The notes beneath the pieces are model-generated. The model did not search any database. It worked only from the letters and a program-made list of their open reading frames with translations, and was not told the DNA's origin. Both the position numbers and the translations under genes were made by a program. Positions 1 through 8,527 of a stretch of 64,000 bases of DNA are shown here, piece by piece; the first letter of the stretch is position 1, and each line of letters begins with the position of its first letter. Origin of the DNA: Cytophagales bacterium (GTDB lineage Bacteria; Bacteroidota; Bacteroidia; Cytophagales; Spirosomataceae); contig JAAFJP010000003.1 in NCBI GenBank assembly GCA_013298125.1, positions 182,504 through 246,503 on the forward strand, in the 5' to 3' direction.

Positions 1-1093
1 CGTTCTTTGAAATCACCAAAGCTGAGCCAATCACTTGGTGCATATCGTAATATTTGTATTCAGCCAAACGACCTCCAAAAATTATATTTTCTTCCTTGCG
101 AGACAAATCACGATACTTTTTGAAAAGTTCATTGTTTTTGTCATCATTCACGGGGTAATATGCTTCCATTCCAGCCGACCATTCGCAAGGGTATTCTTTT
201 GTGATTACCGTTTTGGCTTGTTTGCCAAATTCAAAATGTTTGTGTTCGAGTATGCGTGTGTAAGGAATATTCGCTTCGGTATAATTTACGACTGCATTAC
301 CTTGAAAATTCTCTTGATTATGAATTTCATGCTCAAATTTAAGGCTTCTGTATTCTAATTTACCAAAACAATATCCGTAAAACTCATCAATATTTCCAGT
401 AAAAACAGTCTTTTCAGCTAAATCCATAAGGCTTTCTTTATTCTCAAAGAAATCTATTTCGGTTCTGACCTCAATTCCTTGCAATAACCCTTCGGTTAGC
501 TTATTATACCCTCCAATCGGAATACCTTGATACTTATCATTGAAATAATTATTGTCGAAAGTAAATCTCAAAGGTAATCTTTTGATGATAAAAGCTGGCA
601 ATTCAGTAGCCTTTCTCCCCCATTGTTTTTCAGTATAACCTTTAATTAATTTATGATAAATATCAGTTCCTACTAATGAAATAGCCTGTTCTTCTAAATT
701 TTGAGGGTCTTTTATGCCCAATGCTTCAACTTGCTCTTGAATTTTAGCCTGTGCTTCCTCAGGAGTTTTTACTTTCCAGAGTTGGTAAAAGGTATTCATG
801 TTAAAGGGCAAATTAAACAACTCTCCCTCAAAATTGGCTAAGGGCGAATTGGTATATCTATTAAATTCAACGAATGAATTTACATAATCCCAAATACCTT
901 TATCGTTCGTATGAAAAATATGAGCCCCGTATTTGTGGACATTTATTCCTTCAACCTCTTCTGAAAAAATATTTCCCCCAGTATGATTTCTACGATCAAT
1001 TACTAAACACTTCTTCCCCTTTTTGTTGGCTTCATGTGCGAACACAGCCCCAAACAAACCAGCACCCACTATTAAGTAATCGTATTGTTTCAT
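1..1093 (-). CDS. glf: UDP-galactopyranose mutase, 3' end cut by window edge
   Basis: Interconverts UDP-galactopyranose and UDP-galactofuranose, supplying Galf for surface glycans; cytoplasmic flavoenzyme. Translating the minus strand from the ATG at 1093 gives an FAD-binding start (MKQYDYLIVGAGLFGA, GxGxxG near residues 10-15), then DRRNHTGGN and KYGAHIFHT, all typical of the family. The frame stays open to base 1, giving 364 residues, so the gene is nearly complete (family about 370-385). Its ATG overlaps the stop of the upstream glycosyltransferase gene by four bases (ATGA), so the two are translationally coupled. The identification is firm; only the last residues are missing. Confidence 0.95.
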   Translation of the reverse strand, partial: MKQYDYLIVGAGLFGAVFAHEANKKGKKCLVIDRRNHTGGNIFSEEVEGINVHKYGAHIFHTNDKGIWDYVNSFVEFNRYTNSPLANFEGELFNLPFNMNTFYQLWKVKTPEEAQAKIQEQVEALGIKDPQNLEEQAISLVGTDIYHKLIKGYTEKQWGRKATELPAFIIKRLPLRFTFDNNYFNDKYQGIPIGGYNKLTEGLLQGIEVRTEIDFFENKESLMDLAEKTVFTGNIDEFYGYCFGKLEYRSLKFEHEIHNQENFQGNAVVNYTEANIPYTRILEHKHFEFGKQAKTVITKEYPCEWSAGMEAYYPVNDDKNNELFKKYRDLSRKEENIIFGGRLAEYKYYDMHQVIGSALVISKN

Positions 1094-1830
1094 ATTAAAT
1101 TTTTAATCTTATTATTCAATTCTAAACGAAAATTCAGTAACTCTTTAAATGACTGCCAACAAACCTTTAAAAGTTTCATTTTCTGAATAGAAACCTCCCC
1201 TGTTGCTCTTTCTTTATGGACAATGGGAATATTGAAAAGTTCTTGTCCAGACTTTTTTGCCATAATAGCCAAGAAAATATTGGGAGCAAAGGGTACTGGA
1301 TTTGGCAATTGAGCCAAGAGTTTTTTCAAAAAAGTCCCTTTTATCAATCTGAATGGAATATTTGAGTCCATAATGTAAGTACCATAAACCAAAAACATAC
1401 TCCAACGAAGGATACGAGTAATCAATAGTCTGAAAACAGCATCATGTCTCGTGAGGCGATACCCTAAAATAAAATTTGACTCGGCTTTTTTATCCCAAAG
1501 TTTTTTTACGTCCTCTGGAATAAATTGGTCATCTGAATCTGTTTGAAAAATATACTCAGCCTCTAATTCTACGGCTTTGCGATAAGCATGTACGACTGCA
1601 TTTCCATGTCCTCCATTGGGTTGATGCACAACTACAAGTTTAGGGTATTTTGGAATTAAAGAATCGAGAATTTTTCCTGTATTATCTTTTGAACCGTCAT
1701 TTACCACTATCAATCGGGTATCTTCTCCCTTAAATTCAGTATCTAAGAGGTCAGACCAGATTTTCACTACATCTTCCATGCACTCTTGCTCATTATAGGC
1801 AGGCATGACGATTGCTAATTTAATGCTCAT
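1090..1830 (-). CDS. Family 2 glycosyltransferase
   Basis: GT-A fold glycosyltransferase of 246 residues, probably moving a sugar from a nucleotide or lipid donor during surface polysaccharide synthesis at the cytoplasmic face. Visible motifs are the N-terminal strand with PAYNE (residues 10-14), NDGS (44-47) and the metal-binding TDSDD (97-101). A longer frame reaches 1893, but the extra 21 residues have no homology-like character. The ATG at 1830 (MSIKLAIVMPAYNE) places the first strand correctly. No long C-terminal membrane domain is present, unlike DPM1/GtrB fusions. The acceptor cannot be told from sequence. It is coupled to glf by an ATGA overlap. Confidence 0.9.
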   Translation of the reverse strand: MSIKLAIVMPAYNEQECMEDVVKIWSDLLDTEFKGEDTRLIVVNDGSKDNTGKILDSLIPKYPKLVVVHQPNGGHGNAVVHAYRKAVELEAEYIFQTDSDDQFIPEDVKKLWDKKAESNFILGYRLTRHDAVFRLLITRILRWSMFLVYGTYIMDSNIPFRLIKGTFLKKLLAQLPNPVPFAPNIFLAIMAKKSGQELFNIPIVHKERATGEVSIQKMKLLKVCWQSFKELLNFRLELNNKIKNLI

Positions 1831-1931
1831 TAATAAAGGTTGTTGGTATCGGATTATTCTACAAAAATACCAAATTTGGTTTAGATTACTCAAAATCCGA
1901 AGGCAAACTTGGAATACTTTTTATCAAGTGG

Positions 1932-3044
1932 TCAATAAGTGAAATACTTTTTGAGATTATTGAGAGGCTTTTCTACTAAATACCAAGAGAAAGTAGCTAC
2001 TATTACAGTGATAAAAAAGTAATAAAAGGCATCAAAAATATAGTTATCCGCAACAAAAGGAAGCATTCGCTGAATTTTGTGCAAACCTCTCACCACGTAG
2101 CTCGTTTCGGGGGTGTGATATACGTTATAGACAAAATTGTGGTACAAATAAAGTCCGTAACTGACTCTTCCTAAGTAACTTACAATTTTTTTCTCTAAAA
2201 ACCACTTAGCAATTCCCGAGTAACCATCAACTGCCTTAGCAATCAGGAAAAAACAAAAAACAGAATCCACTAATCTCGAAACTACTACGTTTCCAAAATG
2301 GTGAACTTGTTTTGAAGCCTGTTGGTATTGGTAAATAAAATAAATAGAGGAGAGAAGTAAAATCGAACTTGTTATCAGATATTTACTTGTGGTTAATTCT
2401 TTAAAAAAAGTATCTCGCTGAAAAGTATAATAATAAGCCAAAAGCCCTCCCAAGCCAAAACTATCTAAGCAAGTGGGCATTAAAACGTACTGTACCATCC
2501 ATTCATTACCATTCATAAAAAAATATAATCGTAATAATACCGAGAAGGCAATCATCGAAATTAGTATTTTCTCGTAATTACTTTTTGCAAAAAACAGAAT
2601 GAGATACGGGAAAAACAGGTAGTATTGTTCCTCGACAGCCAATGACCAGAGGTGGTCAATCGTTCCCATCCAATGTGAATTGATGGCAATATATAGGTTT
2701 GTCGAATAAGTAATACACCACCAAATCGTATCTCTCACTGGCGGCACATCAAAAAGATACAAAACAAATATTGCCAAAAAATAAATGGGGAAAATTCTGA
2801 TACTTCTACGAATAATAAACTGTTTTACGGAAAACCAATGACTTCTTCCTTGTAAATCATCTTTGATTTTGCTTTGAATCAGAATTCGAGTAATCAAAAA
2901 GCCACTTAGTACAAAAAACATAGTTACACCCAAAGGTCCTAACGGAATGATTAACCTTTCTGCCATCCAATGGTCAATAAGCACTAAGCCAACCGCCAAA
3001 AAACGGACTCCATCAAGCTGAGAAAAATATGTTTCTTGTTTCAT
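1932..3044 (-). CDS. Acyltransferase 3 family membrane protein (OafA/YrhL-like)
   Basis: Integral membrane O-acyltransferase of about 370 residues that would move an acetyl or other acyl group onto a surface sugar. The start (SQLDGVRFLAVGLVLIDHW) and the FFVLSGFLITR segment near residues 45-55 are family hallmarks, followed by about ten hydrophobic segments and a terminal WYLVEKPL. The longest frame starts at a TTG (3053); ATG at 3044 is the better start. It sits in a minus-strand run with glycosyltransferases, which supports a role in glycan decoration. The substrate is unknown. Confidence 0.9.
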   Translation of the reverse strand: MKQETYFSQLDGVRFLAVGLVLIDHWMAERLIIPLGPLGVTMFFVLSGFLITRILIQSKIKDDLQGRSHWFSVKQFIIRRSIRIFPIYFLAIFVLYLFDVPPVRDTIWWCITYSTNLYIAINSHWMGTIDHLWSLAVEEQYYLFFPYLILFFAKSNYEKILISMIAFSVLLRLYFFMNGNEWMVQYVLMPTCLDSFGLGGLLAYYYTFQRDTFFKELTTSKYLITSSILLLSSIYFIYQYQQASKQVHHFGNVVVSRLVDSVFCFFLIAKAVDGYSGIAKWFLEKKIVSYLGRVSYGLYLYHNFVYNVYHTPETSYVVRGLHKIQRMLPFVADNYIFDAFYYFFITVIVATFSWYLVEKPLNNLKKYFTY

Positions 3045-3060
3045 AAATATCAATTCAGGA

Positions 3061-4761
3061 TTACCAATTCGTCTTTATTACATCCTGTTTTTTATTTAAA
3101 ATCGTAACAGAATCACTTGATTTATAATACTTTAAGTTACTTTTATTAATACTGATTAGTCCAACTTGATACTTTCCATTTTGAATTTCGTTTTTGGCAA
3201 TATGACCCTCAAAATTTGGACTAAATATTGTTTGTTCTATCAATCCCCTTCTGATTCCATTTTTCTTGGTAATTGAAGGAAAAATATAAACTCTTTCAGT
3301 AGAACTAAATATTATAAAATAGCCCTCATTAGGTGAATTGTAGGAAAAATCACCAATTCCACTCACAATGATTTCACTTTCATTTTGTGTAATAGTCTTA
3401 AAACGAAAATCGGGCGATTTCATCAAAATATTGCTTATTTCCTGTGGACTTTGCTGATTAATTATTGTTTTGGGATTAAAATACTGATATTCATTTTTCT
3501 TAACAATAGCTTTTTTTACAATTTCATTATCCCAATTAAAGGCATTGGTTATCAAGGACTTATAATGATTGTCAATAACCCCAATGTTACTCCAAACAGA
3601 AAATATAAATGTCAAAATCGCAATTATGCTCGTAGAAATAAACAAGATTTGTTTGAACTTATCTTTCAAAACCATCAAAAACCATACGTAAATTGTGATT
3701 AAACCTAAAATACTATAAACTTTATATCTACTTGTCAAAATCGTTGGCATTCCGTAACCAATAATCCGAGACCAAGATACCAATAAAGCTGATAAGACAA
3801 TTAACATAAACGTTGAAATGATAAAAATCTGCCAGTTTGGAGGAGCAAATATTTTTTTTGTTTGAGTATTAAAAGGAATATTTTTTAGCAAACAGATTCC
3901 AATAATTCCAATCATTAGTACGCCTAAAATAATAGATTTCAAAGTTCTAATTGAAATAGTAGATTCCATTGAATTGTCCGCAAAACTTCCTACAAAAGCC
4001 ACAAAAGCTTTCATTAATTGCCCAAAATCAGAAAATAACTTTGGTGTTGGTGTGGCTGGTGGCGTGGTATAATTGAAAAAATAAAGGACTATTAATAAAA
4101 TACTAATACCAACAATAGAAAGAATCACCTTAAAATTTCCACGAATGAAAGTAATTCCCAAAACCATCCCTAATCCTAAAAAACCATTGCCACTCGTAAA
4201 AACTGCCAATGAGATAAATAACATCGTGAGAACATTTTGTTGTTTTTCTAAGGCTAAAAAAGCCGATAAACACAAAAAGATGATTCCAAAATTTTGGATT
4301 GATGCCATTCCCCAATAAGTATTTTCATTTTGTAGAAAAGAGAATAATAACCACGGTAGCGGAAGTAAATATTTAAGGTCAATTGAGCGTAATTTGAAGT
4401 ATTTATAAAAAACATAAATAATTCCTAACAAGAAAAAATTGCCAATCCAAATCAACCATTCGTAATCAATTTCATTTTTAAGGTAGTAAACTATCAACAA
4501 TATAATTCTCGTCAATCCAATTCGATGTTCGTTGTGTTGAGCAAAAATTGCATTTATTTTATCTAAAAAAGTATTACTCGAAAAAAACTTAACAATAAAT
4601 CCTTTCAAACCGTGGTCATCTACGTAGGGTATATTGATGGCATATACGTATATGAACCCAAAGTAAATTACTATCGGAATTAAAAAAATAATCCACCAGA
4701 GAGATTTAAAAAGTATGTTTTTAAGATTCAAAGAGAGTTGTATTTTTGGGTTAAAATCCAA
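3061..4761 (-). CDS. Polytopic membrane protein, GT-C-like, unknown function
   Basis: A 566-residue protein with roughly ten transmembrane segments and a C-terminal extracytoplasmic domain of about 130 residues. After the first membrane segment lies a loop with PYVDDHGLKG and, further on, QHNEHRIGLTR. Acidic residues in the first outer loop are usual in GT-C lipid-linked sugar transferases, so a glycosyltransferase role is a reasonable inference, strengthened by the neighbours. The start is a TTG at 4761: an in-frame stop lies directly before it and no ATG occurs in the first membrane segment. The spacing to the upstream GT39-like gene is only a few bases, so they are probably co-transcribed. 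No specific family is recognised with certainty. Confidence 0.7.
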   Translation of the reverse strand: MDFNPKIQLSLNLKNILFKSLWWIIFLIPIVIYFGFIYVYAINIPYVDDHGLKGFIVKFFSSNTFLDKINAIFAQHNEHRIGLTRIILLIVYYLKNEIDYEWLIWIGNFFLLGIIYVFYKYFKLRSIDLKYLLPLPWLLFSFLQNENTYWGMASIQNFGIIFLCLSAFLALEKQQNVLTMLFISLAVFTSGNGFLGLGMVLGITFIRGNFKVILSIVGISILLIVLYFFNYTTPPATPTPKLFSDFGQLMKAFVAFVGSFADNSMESTISIRTLKSIILGVLMIGIIGICLLKNIPFNTQTKKIFAPPNWQIFIISTFMLIVLSALLVSWSRIIGYGMPTILTSRYKVYSILGLITIYVWFLMVLKDKFKQILFISTSIIAILTFIFSVWSNIGVIDNHYKSLITNAFNWDNEIVKKAIVKKNEYQYFNPKTIINQQSPQEISNILMKSPDFRFKTITQNESEIIVSGIGDFSYNSPNEGYFIIFSSTERVYIFPSITKKNGIRRGLIEQTIFSPNFEGHIAKNEIQNGKYQVGLISINKSNLKYYKSSDSVTILNKKQDVIKTNW

Positions 4762-4765
4762 TTAG

Positions 4766-6358
4766 TTAATAGCGAAATTTAGCTCCTTCAAAATCAAATA
4801 ATTCAATGGTTTGATGATTTGATTTTCGGAGCAATACTTTATTTGGCTCATTTTTATTAATTCTTTGGATGTATTCAGCATCTTTGGGTAAATATAAATT
4901 TATTAGCTGAGCATCTTTATTATCAAACTCTTCATCTTTACCATCTGACACCGCTGAAAAAACATTTGCATATTTTGAAGGATAAATTAATGTATCACCT
5001 TTTTCATAACTTGACTTAATTTTTTCAGCAATAGAAATATACGGATTCTCAACCCGATTAATTGAGGCTGTATATTTTTGAGGTAAATCTTGATAAAAAT
5101 TAATGAAAATTAATGAAAATTTATACAATTGAAATATCACTATCAGCGATAAAAACACACCTAATGGCTTAAAATACTGAAAAGATTTGAGTAATATCCA
5201 AGAAACTAAAACTGAAATAAATGGAAGCCCAAAACTGGTATATCTAAAATAAAAACCAGTCATTACTCCCGCAGAGTAAGTGGAAATCAAGCTAAACAAA
5301 AAAGGTAAAAAGGCAATAAGTCCACAAAAAGCAATTAGTTTTCTTTCGATTAAATTTGATTTTTTATAAACCAAAAAGCAAGCGAAAAGAATAACTATCA
5401 AAACCGCCAAAACTGAAATCTTATACCCAAAATCGTTGTAAATATTATTCGTAAAAATAAAAAAATCTGACAAAATTGATATACTTCTTTTAAAAAGTCT
5501 ATCCCAAGTAGCAACTTCAATAAAACTTTGATATTTGACCGCCAAGGCAGGATTTTTCAGAATATCTTTATAAAAATTAGAAACATCTTTAATATACAAC
5601 AAAGCATATTGTCCAGGACCTTTTGTCATCCACAATAGAAATGGAATTGCCATTGCTACGTAACAAAATACGAAATTTTTGAGCTTAATGAGATTTCTAT
5701 CAAATAAAAGCCAAAACAATCCATGTCCAAATAAAACTGTGAATGTCAAGTAATTAGAAAAAATACTTAGGATAATTGAGATTGTGTAGGCAAGATAAGT
5801 TTTGTAAGTAACTTTTTCAGAAAGAATAATTTTGAGGAAAAAGTAAGAAGCAAGTGTACTAAAAAAAATACAAGTTGTATAAAAACGAGCTTGCTGACTA
5901 AAAATCACAAAGAATGGTTCTGTTGCAAACAGAAAAGAGGCTATAAGGGCGATTATATTAGATTTCAGGAAATTTCTTCCAATCAGAAAAACCAATATCA
6001 GCGTTAATAAATTAAAGATTACTGACACACTACGAAGTGAAAAATCAGAATGCCCAAAAAGTTTCCCAAAGATATTCATGGACAATAAATGTACTAAGGC
6101 ATTACCGCTGGTGTCGCCTCTGGCACTTGCATCAAAAAGCTCATCAATCGTCTTTTCACGCCAAAAATCTTTTGGAGTAAAAGTCTTATCGGATGACATA
6201 TAAGCCCTTTGTCCACCAATATTTACGTTTCCTACGGCAATTAAGATACCTTGTTTCTCATCTCCGAAAATACCGAAATTCCCAAGATGGTAAAATCTTA
6301 ACAAGGCAGCAAAAACAAAGATTATAACGAAGGATGCGTAAGTAAATTTATTTGACAT
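4766..6358 (-). CDS. GT39/ArnT-like glycosyltransferase, polytopic
   Basis: A 530-residue integral membrane protein with about eleven hydrophobic segments. The first outer loop carries NFGIFGDEKQG, with the acidic residues expected of PMT/ArnT-type GT-C enzymes. A second loop reads DTSGNALVHLL, followed by SLRSVSVIFNLLTL, typical of Bacteroidota family 39 proteins. Such enzymes use polyprenyl-phosphate sugars as donors on the outer face of the inner membrane. The C-terminus is a soluble periplasmic tail of about 90 residues. It is the most upstream gene of the minus-strand polysaccharide block. Substrate unknown. Confidence 0.8.
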   Translation of the reverse strand: MSNKFTYASFVIIFVFAALLRFYHLGNFGIFGDEKQGILIAVGNVNIGGQRAYMSSDKTFTPKDFWREKTIDELFDASARGDTSGNALVHLLSMNIFGKLFGHSDFSLRSVSVIFNLLTLILVFLIGRNFLKSNIIALIASFLFATEPFFVIFSQQARFYTTCIFFSTLASYFFLKIILSEKVTYKTYLAYTISIILSIFSNYLTFTVLFGHGLFWLLFDRNLIKLKNFVFCYVAMAIPFLLWMTKGPGQYALLYIKDVSNFYKDILKNPALAVKYQSFIEVATWDRLFKRSISILSDFFIFTNNIYNDFGYKISVLAVLIVILFACFLVYKKSNLIERKLIAFCGLIAFLPFLFSLISTYSAGVMTGFYFRYTSFGLPFISVLVSWILLKSFQYFKPLGVFLSLIVIFQLYKFSLIFINFYQDLPQKYTASINRVENPYISIAEKIKSSYEKGDTLIYPSKYANVFSAVSDGKDEEFDNKDAQLINLYLPKDAEYIQRINKNEPNKVLLRKSNHQTIELFDFEGAKFRY

Positions 6359-6449
6359 TTATGGTGGGTTCTAACCGAAAAGAAAGCGAAAAAAGTTAAA
6401 AATGCTTCGCAAAGATAAGTTTTTATCTACAAAAATTGGAACACGATTG

Positions 6450-8486
6450 TCATTTTTTCGTAATTGTAAACTCTACTCTTCGGTTTAGCTTTCGTCTTTC
6501 TTCGGTTGCGTTACTGGCAATTGGGCGTGTTTGTCCCCATCCTTTTGTAGTGATTCTCTCGGCAGGTACGCCTTTGGTAATCAGATAATTTTTAACTTCC
6601 TCAATTCTTTCCTCTGATAGTTTTAGGTTCAACTGAAAATCCCCTTGATTGTCAGTATGTCCTTCAAAAAGTATCTCCAAAGTCGGAAAATCAATCATGG
6701 CTTGGGCGATTCTATCTAAATCTTTCAAGGCTGGTGCTTGTAACTTTGATTCGCCTTGTTCAAAAGTAAAACTATTAAGAACTCCTTTATTGCCAACTTC
6801 CAAAGGCATTAAATAAAAGTCTTTTTTCACCTCTCTGTAAGAAATTTCCTTTGACAAATCAATTGACTCGTTGATGGCTAAATAACCTTTTGCGTAAGGC
6901 ACAAAGTCATATATTTCTTTCAGAGGAACTACAAAACTAAATGCTCCTGTTTGTGGGTCATAATTTTTAACTTCTGGTTTGAGTTTATCATTTTGAGGAG
7001 TCATCGTCAAAACACATTCAACTGGTTTTTTATCAGTTGTACTCAAAACATTTCCAGAAATAATAGCAACAGGCTCTGGTTTGGCTGTTTTTGGGAGTTC
7101 TAATTTAAAAATATCTTCTTTTTTTGAAGCGTTTATTGAACATATATAGGCATAGTCACCTGAGGCTGGTAGGGTGAAATATCCATCCCAATTTGGGGTA
7201 TTAATCGCCTCTCCTAAGTTTTCGGGTTCAGACCACAATCGCCATGTATCGTCTAATCTTTGCGTCTTGAAAATATCATTGTCTCCATAACCAGGCAAGC
7301 CCTGAGTTGAAAAGTAAAGCGTTTTCCCATCGGCAGCAATGAAAGGGGTTACATCATGCTCAAAAGTATTTAGTTGTCTTCCCATATTGACGGGTTCAGA
7401 CCACGCATTTTTATCTTTTTTGAAAGAAACATACAAATCACGCTTACCAGTAGTATTTTTTCGTTGAATAGACATAACCATTACCATACCGTCGGGCGAA
7501 ATGGCAAACTCAGCGTTGGGGCTTTGGTTATAATAATTTTCTATTTTAACCTCCTCTGGGTACGCCCACCCTTGTCGTGTACGATACGAGCGAGAAATAC
7601 CAGGAGACAGCTTGCCGTCTTTATTATATTTATTCATTAACAAAATTTCTCGACCATCTGCCGAAACTGAAAAAACAGCATTTTTATCATTATTATTGAT
7701 TGGATAACCAATATTTTGAGATTTTATCCAATTTCCATCTTTATCTTGAACACTAAACCAAACATCTTGGTCTTTCTGTTTTCCGAACACGCTCATGTAG
7801 TTGCGAGTATAAAAAAGCGTTTTTCCATCACTCGAAATCACAGGAGCAAACTCTTGATGCCTTGAATTGACCCCTTTACCAAGATTTACCCTTAATACTT
7901 CTTTCGGAGCATCTTTGGCAACTCTAATGACGGATTTTATGGGTTCATTAGTTTCTGAAATACCAATAGCGTCTATCTGATTTGAACCTTTAATTTTTTC
8001 AGTATTAAGAATCAATTTTATAGCTATTACCTGATAATCGCTACGGGTGGGCAGAAAAATATTAAACATTCTGCCTCTTTCTTTGGAAGATGAAACAGCA
8101 TTATTTTGACTTTGATAAATGAGATGATATTTTTTTTCAGTATCTAAGGCTAAAACCTTTTCGATACAACCTTGCCCGAAGTTTTCGGCAATGGCAACTT
8201 GATGAAGATAAATGAGGGTGTCGAAGCCAACTGTAATATACTCAGCATTTGGACTGTCGGGTTGTGAAGGCTCCCATGCGGCTGTACTTTCGTTTAGACT
8301 CGGCAGGACATTGGGTTTTCCAAGGGCTTGAATAGCTCTATATTCCGTAGTTTGAAACGGGATAACTCGTTCGGAAGAAAATTCTAATACCTTACTTGCC
8401 CAATACGTTTTTTGAGAAAATATTGGGTAATAAAAAGCAAGGAAAAAGATTAAAAAGGCGGCGGATTTTTTGAGCATTTTGACCAT
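6450..8486 (-). CDS. PD40 beta-propeller and OmpA-domain outer-membrane protein (copy 1)
   Basis: Secreted protein of 678 residues. Order of parts: signal peptide (about 1-24), a beta-sandwich-like region, WD40-like PD40 repeats with the recurring pattern ISSDGKTLFYTRN / ISPDGMVMVMS / IAADGKTLYFSTQG (about 210-440), a carboxypeptidase-regulatory-like beta domain (about 475-560), and a C-terminal OmpA peptidoglycan-binding domain with FEGHTDNQGD and NRRVEF. It probably anchors the outer membrane to the cell wall while the propeller binds a ligand or partner. A paralogue lies directly upstream at 8528. The start could be ATG 8486 or ATG 8477; both keep the signal peptide. Confidence 0.9.
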   Translation of the reverse strand: MVKMLKKSAAFLIFFLAFYYPIFSQKTYWASKVLEFSSERVIPFQTTEYRAIQALGKPNVLPSLNESTAAWEPSQPDSPNAEYITVGFDTLIYLHQVAIAENFGQGCIEKVLALDTEKKYHLIYQSQNNAVSSSKERGRMFNIFLPTRSDYQVIAIKLILNTEKIKGSNQIDAIGISETNEPIKSVIRVAKDAPKEVLRVNLGKGVNSRHQEFAPVISSDGKTLFYTRNYMSVFGKQKDQDVWFSVQDKDGNWIKSQNIGYPINNNDKNAVFSVSADGREILLMNKYNKDGKLSPGISRSYRTRQGWAYPEEVKIENYYNQSPNAEFAISPDGMVMVMSIQRKNTTGKRDLYVSFKKDKNAWSEPVNMGRQLNTFEHDVTPFIAADGKTLYFSTQGLPGYGDNDIFKTQRLDDTWRLWSEPENLGEAINTPNWDGYFTLPASGDYAYICSINASKKEDIFKLELPKTAKPEPVAIISGNVLSTTDKKPVECVLTMTPQNDKLKPEVKNYDPQTGAFSFVVPLKEIYDFVPYAKGYLAINESIDLSKEISYREVKKDFYLMPLEVGNKGVLNSFTFEQGESKLQAPALKDLDRIAQAMIDFPTLEILFEGHTDNQGDFQLNLKLSEERIEEVKNYLITKGVPAERITTKGWGQTRPIASNATEERRKLNRRVEFTITKK

Positions 8487-8527
8487 GATATTAGGTTAAT
8501 TTCCTTTCAGCAAAAATTATACCGAAA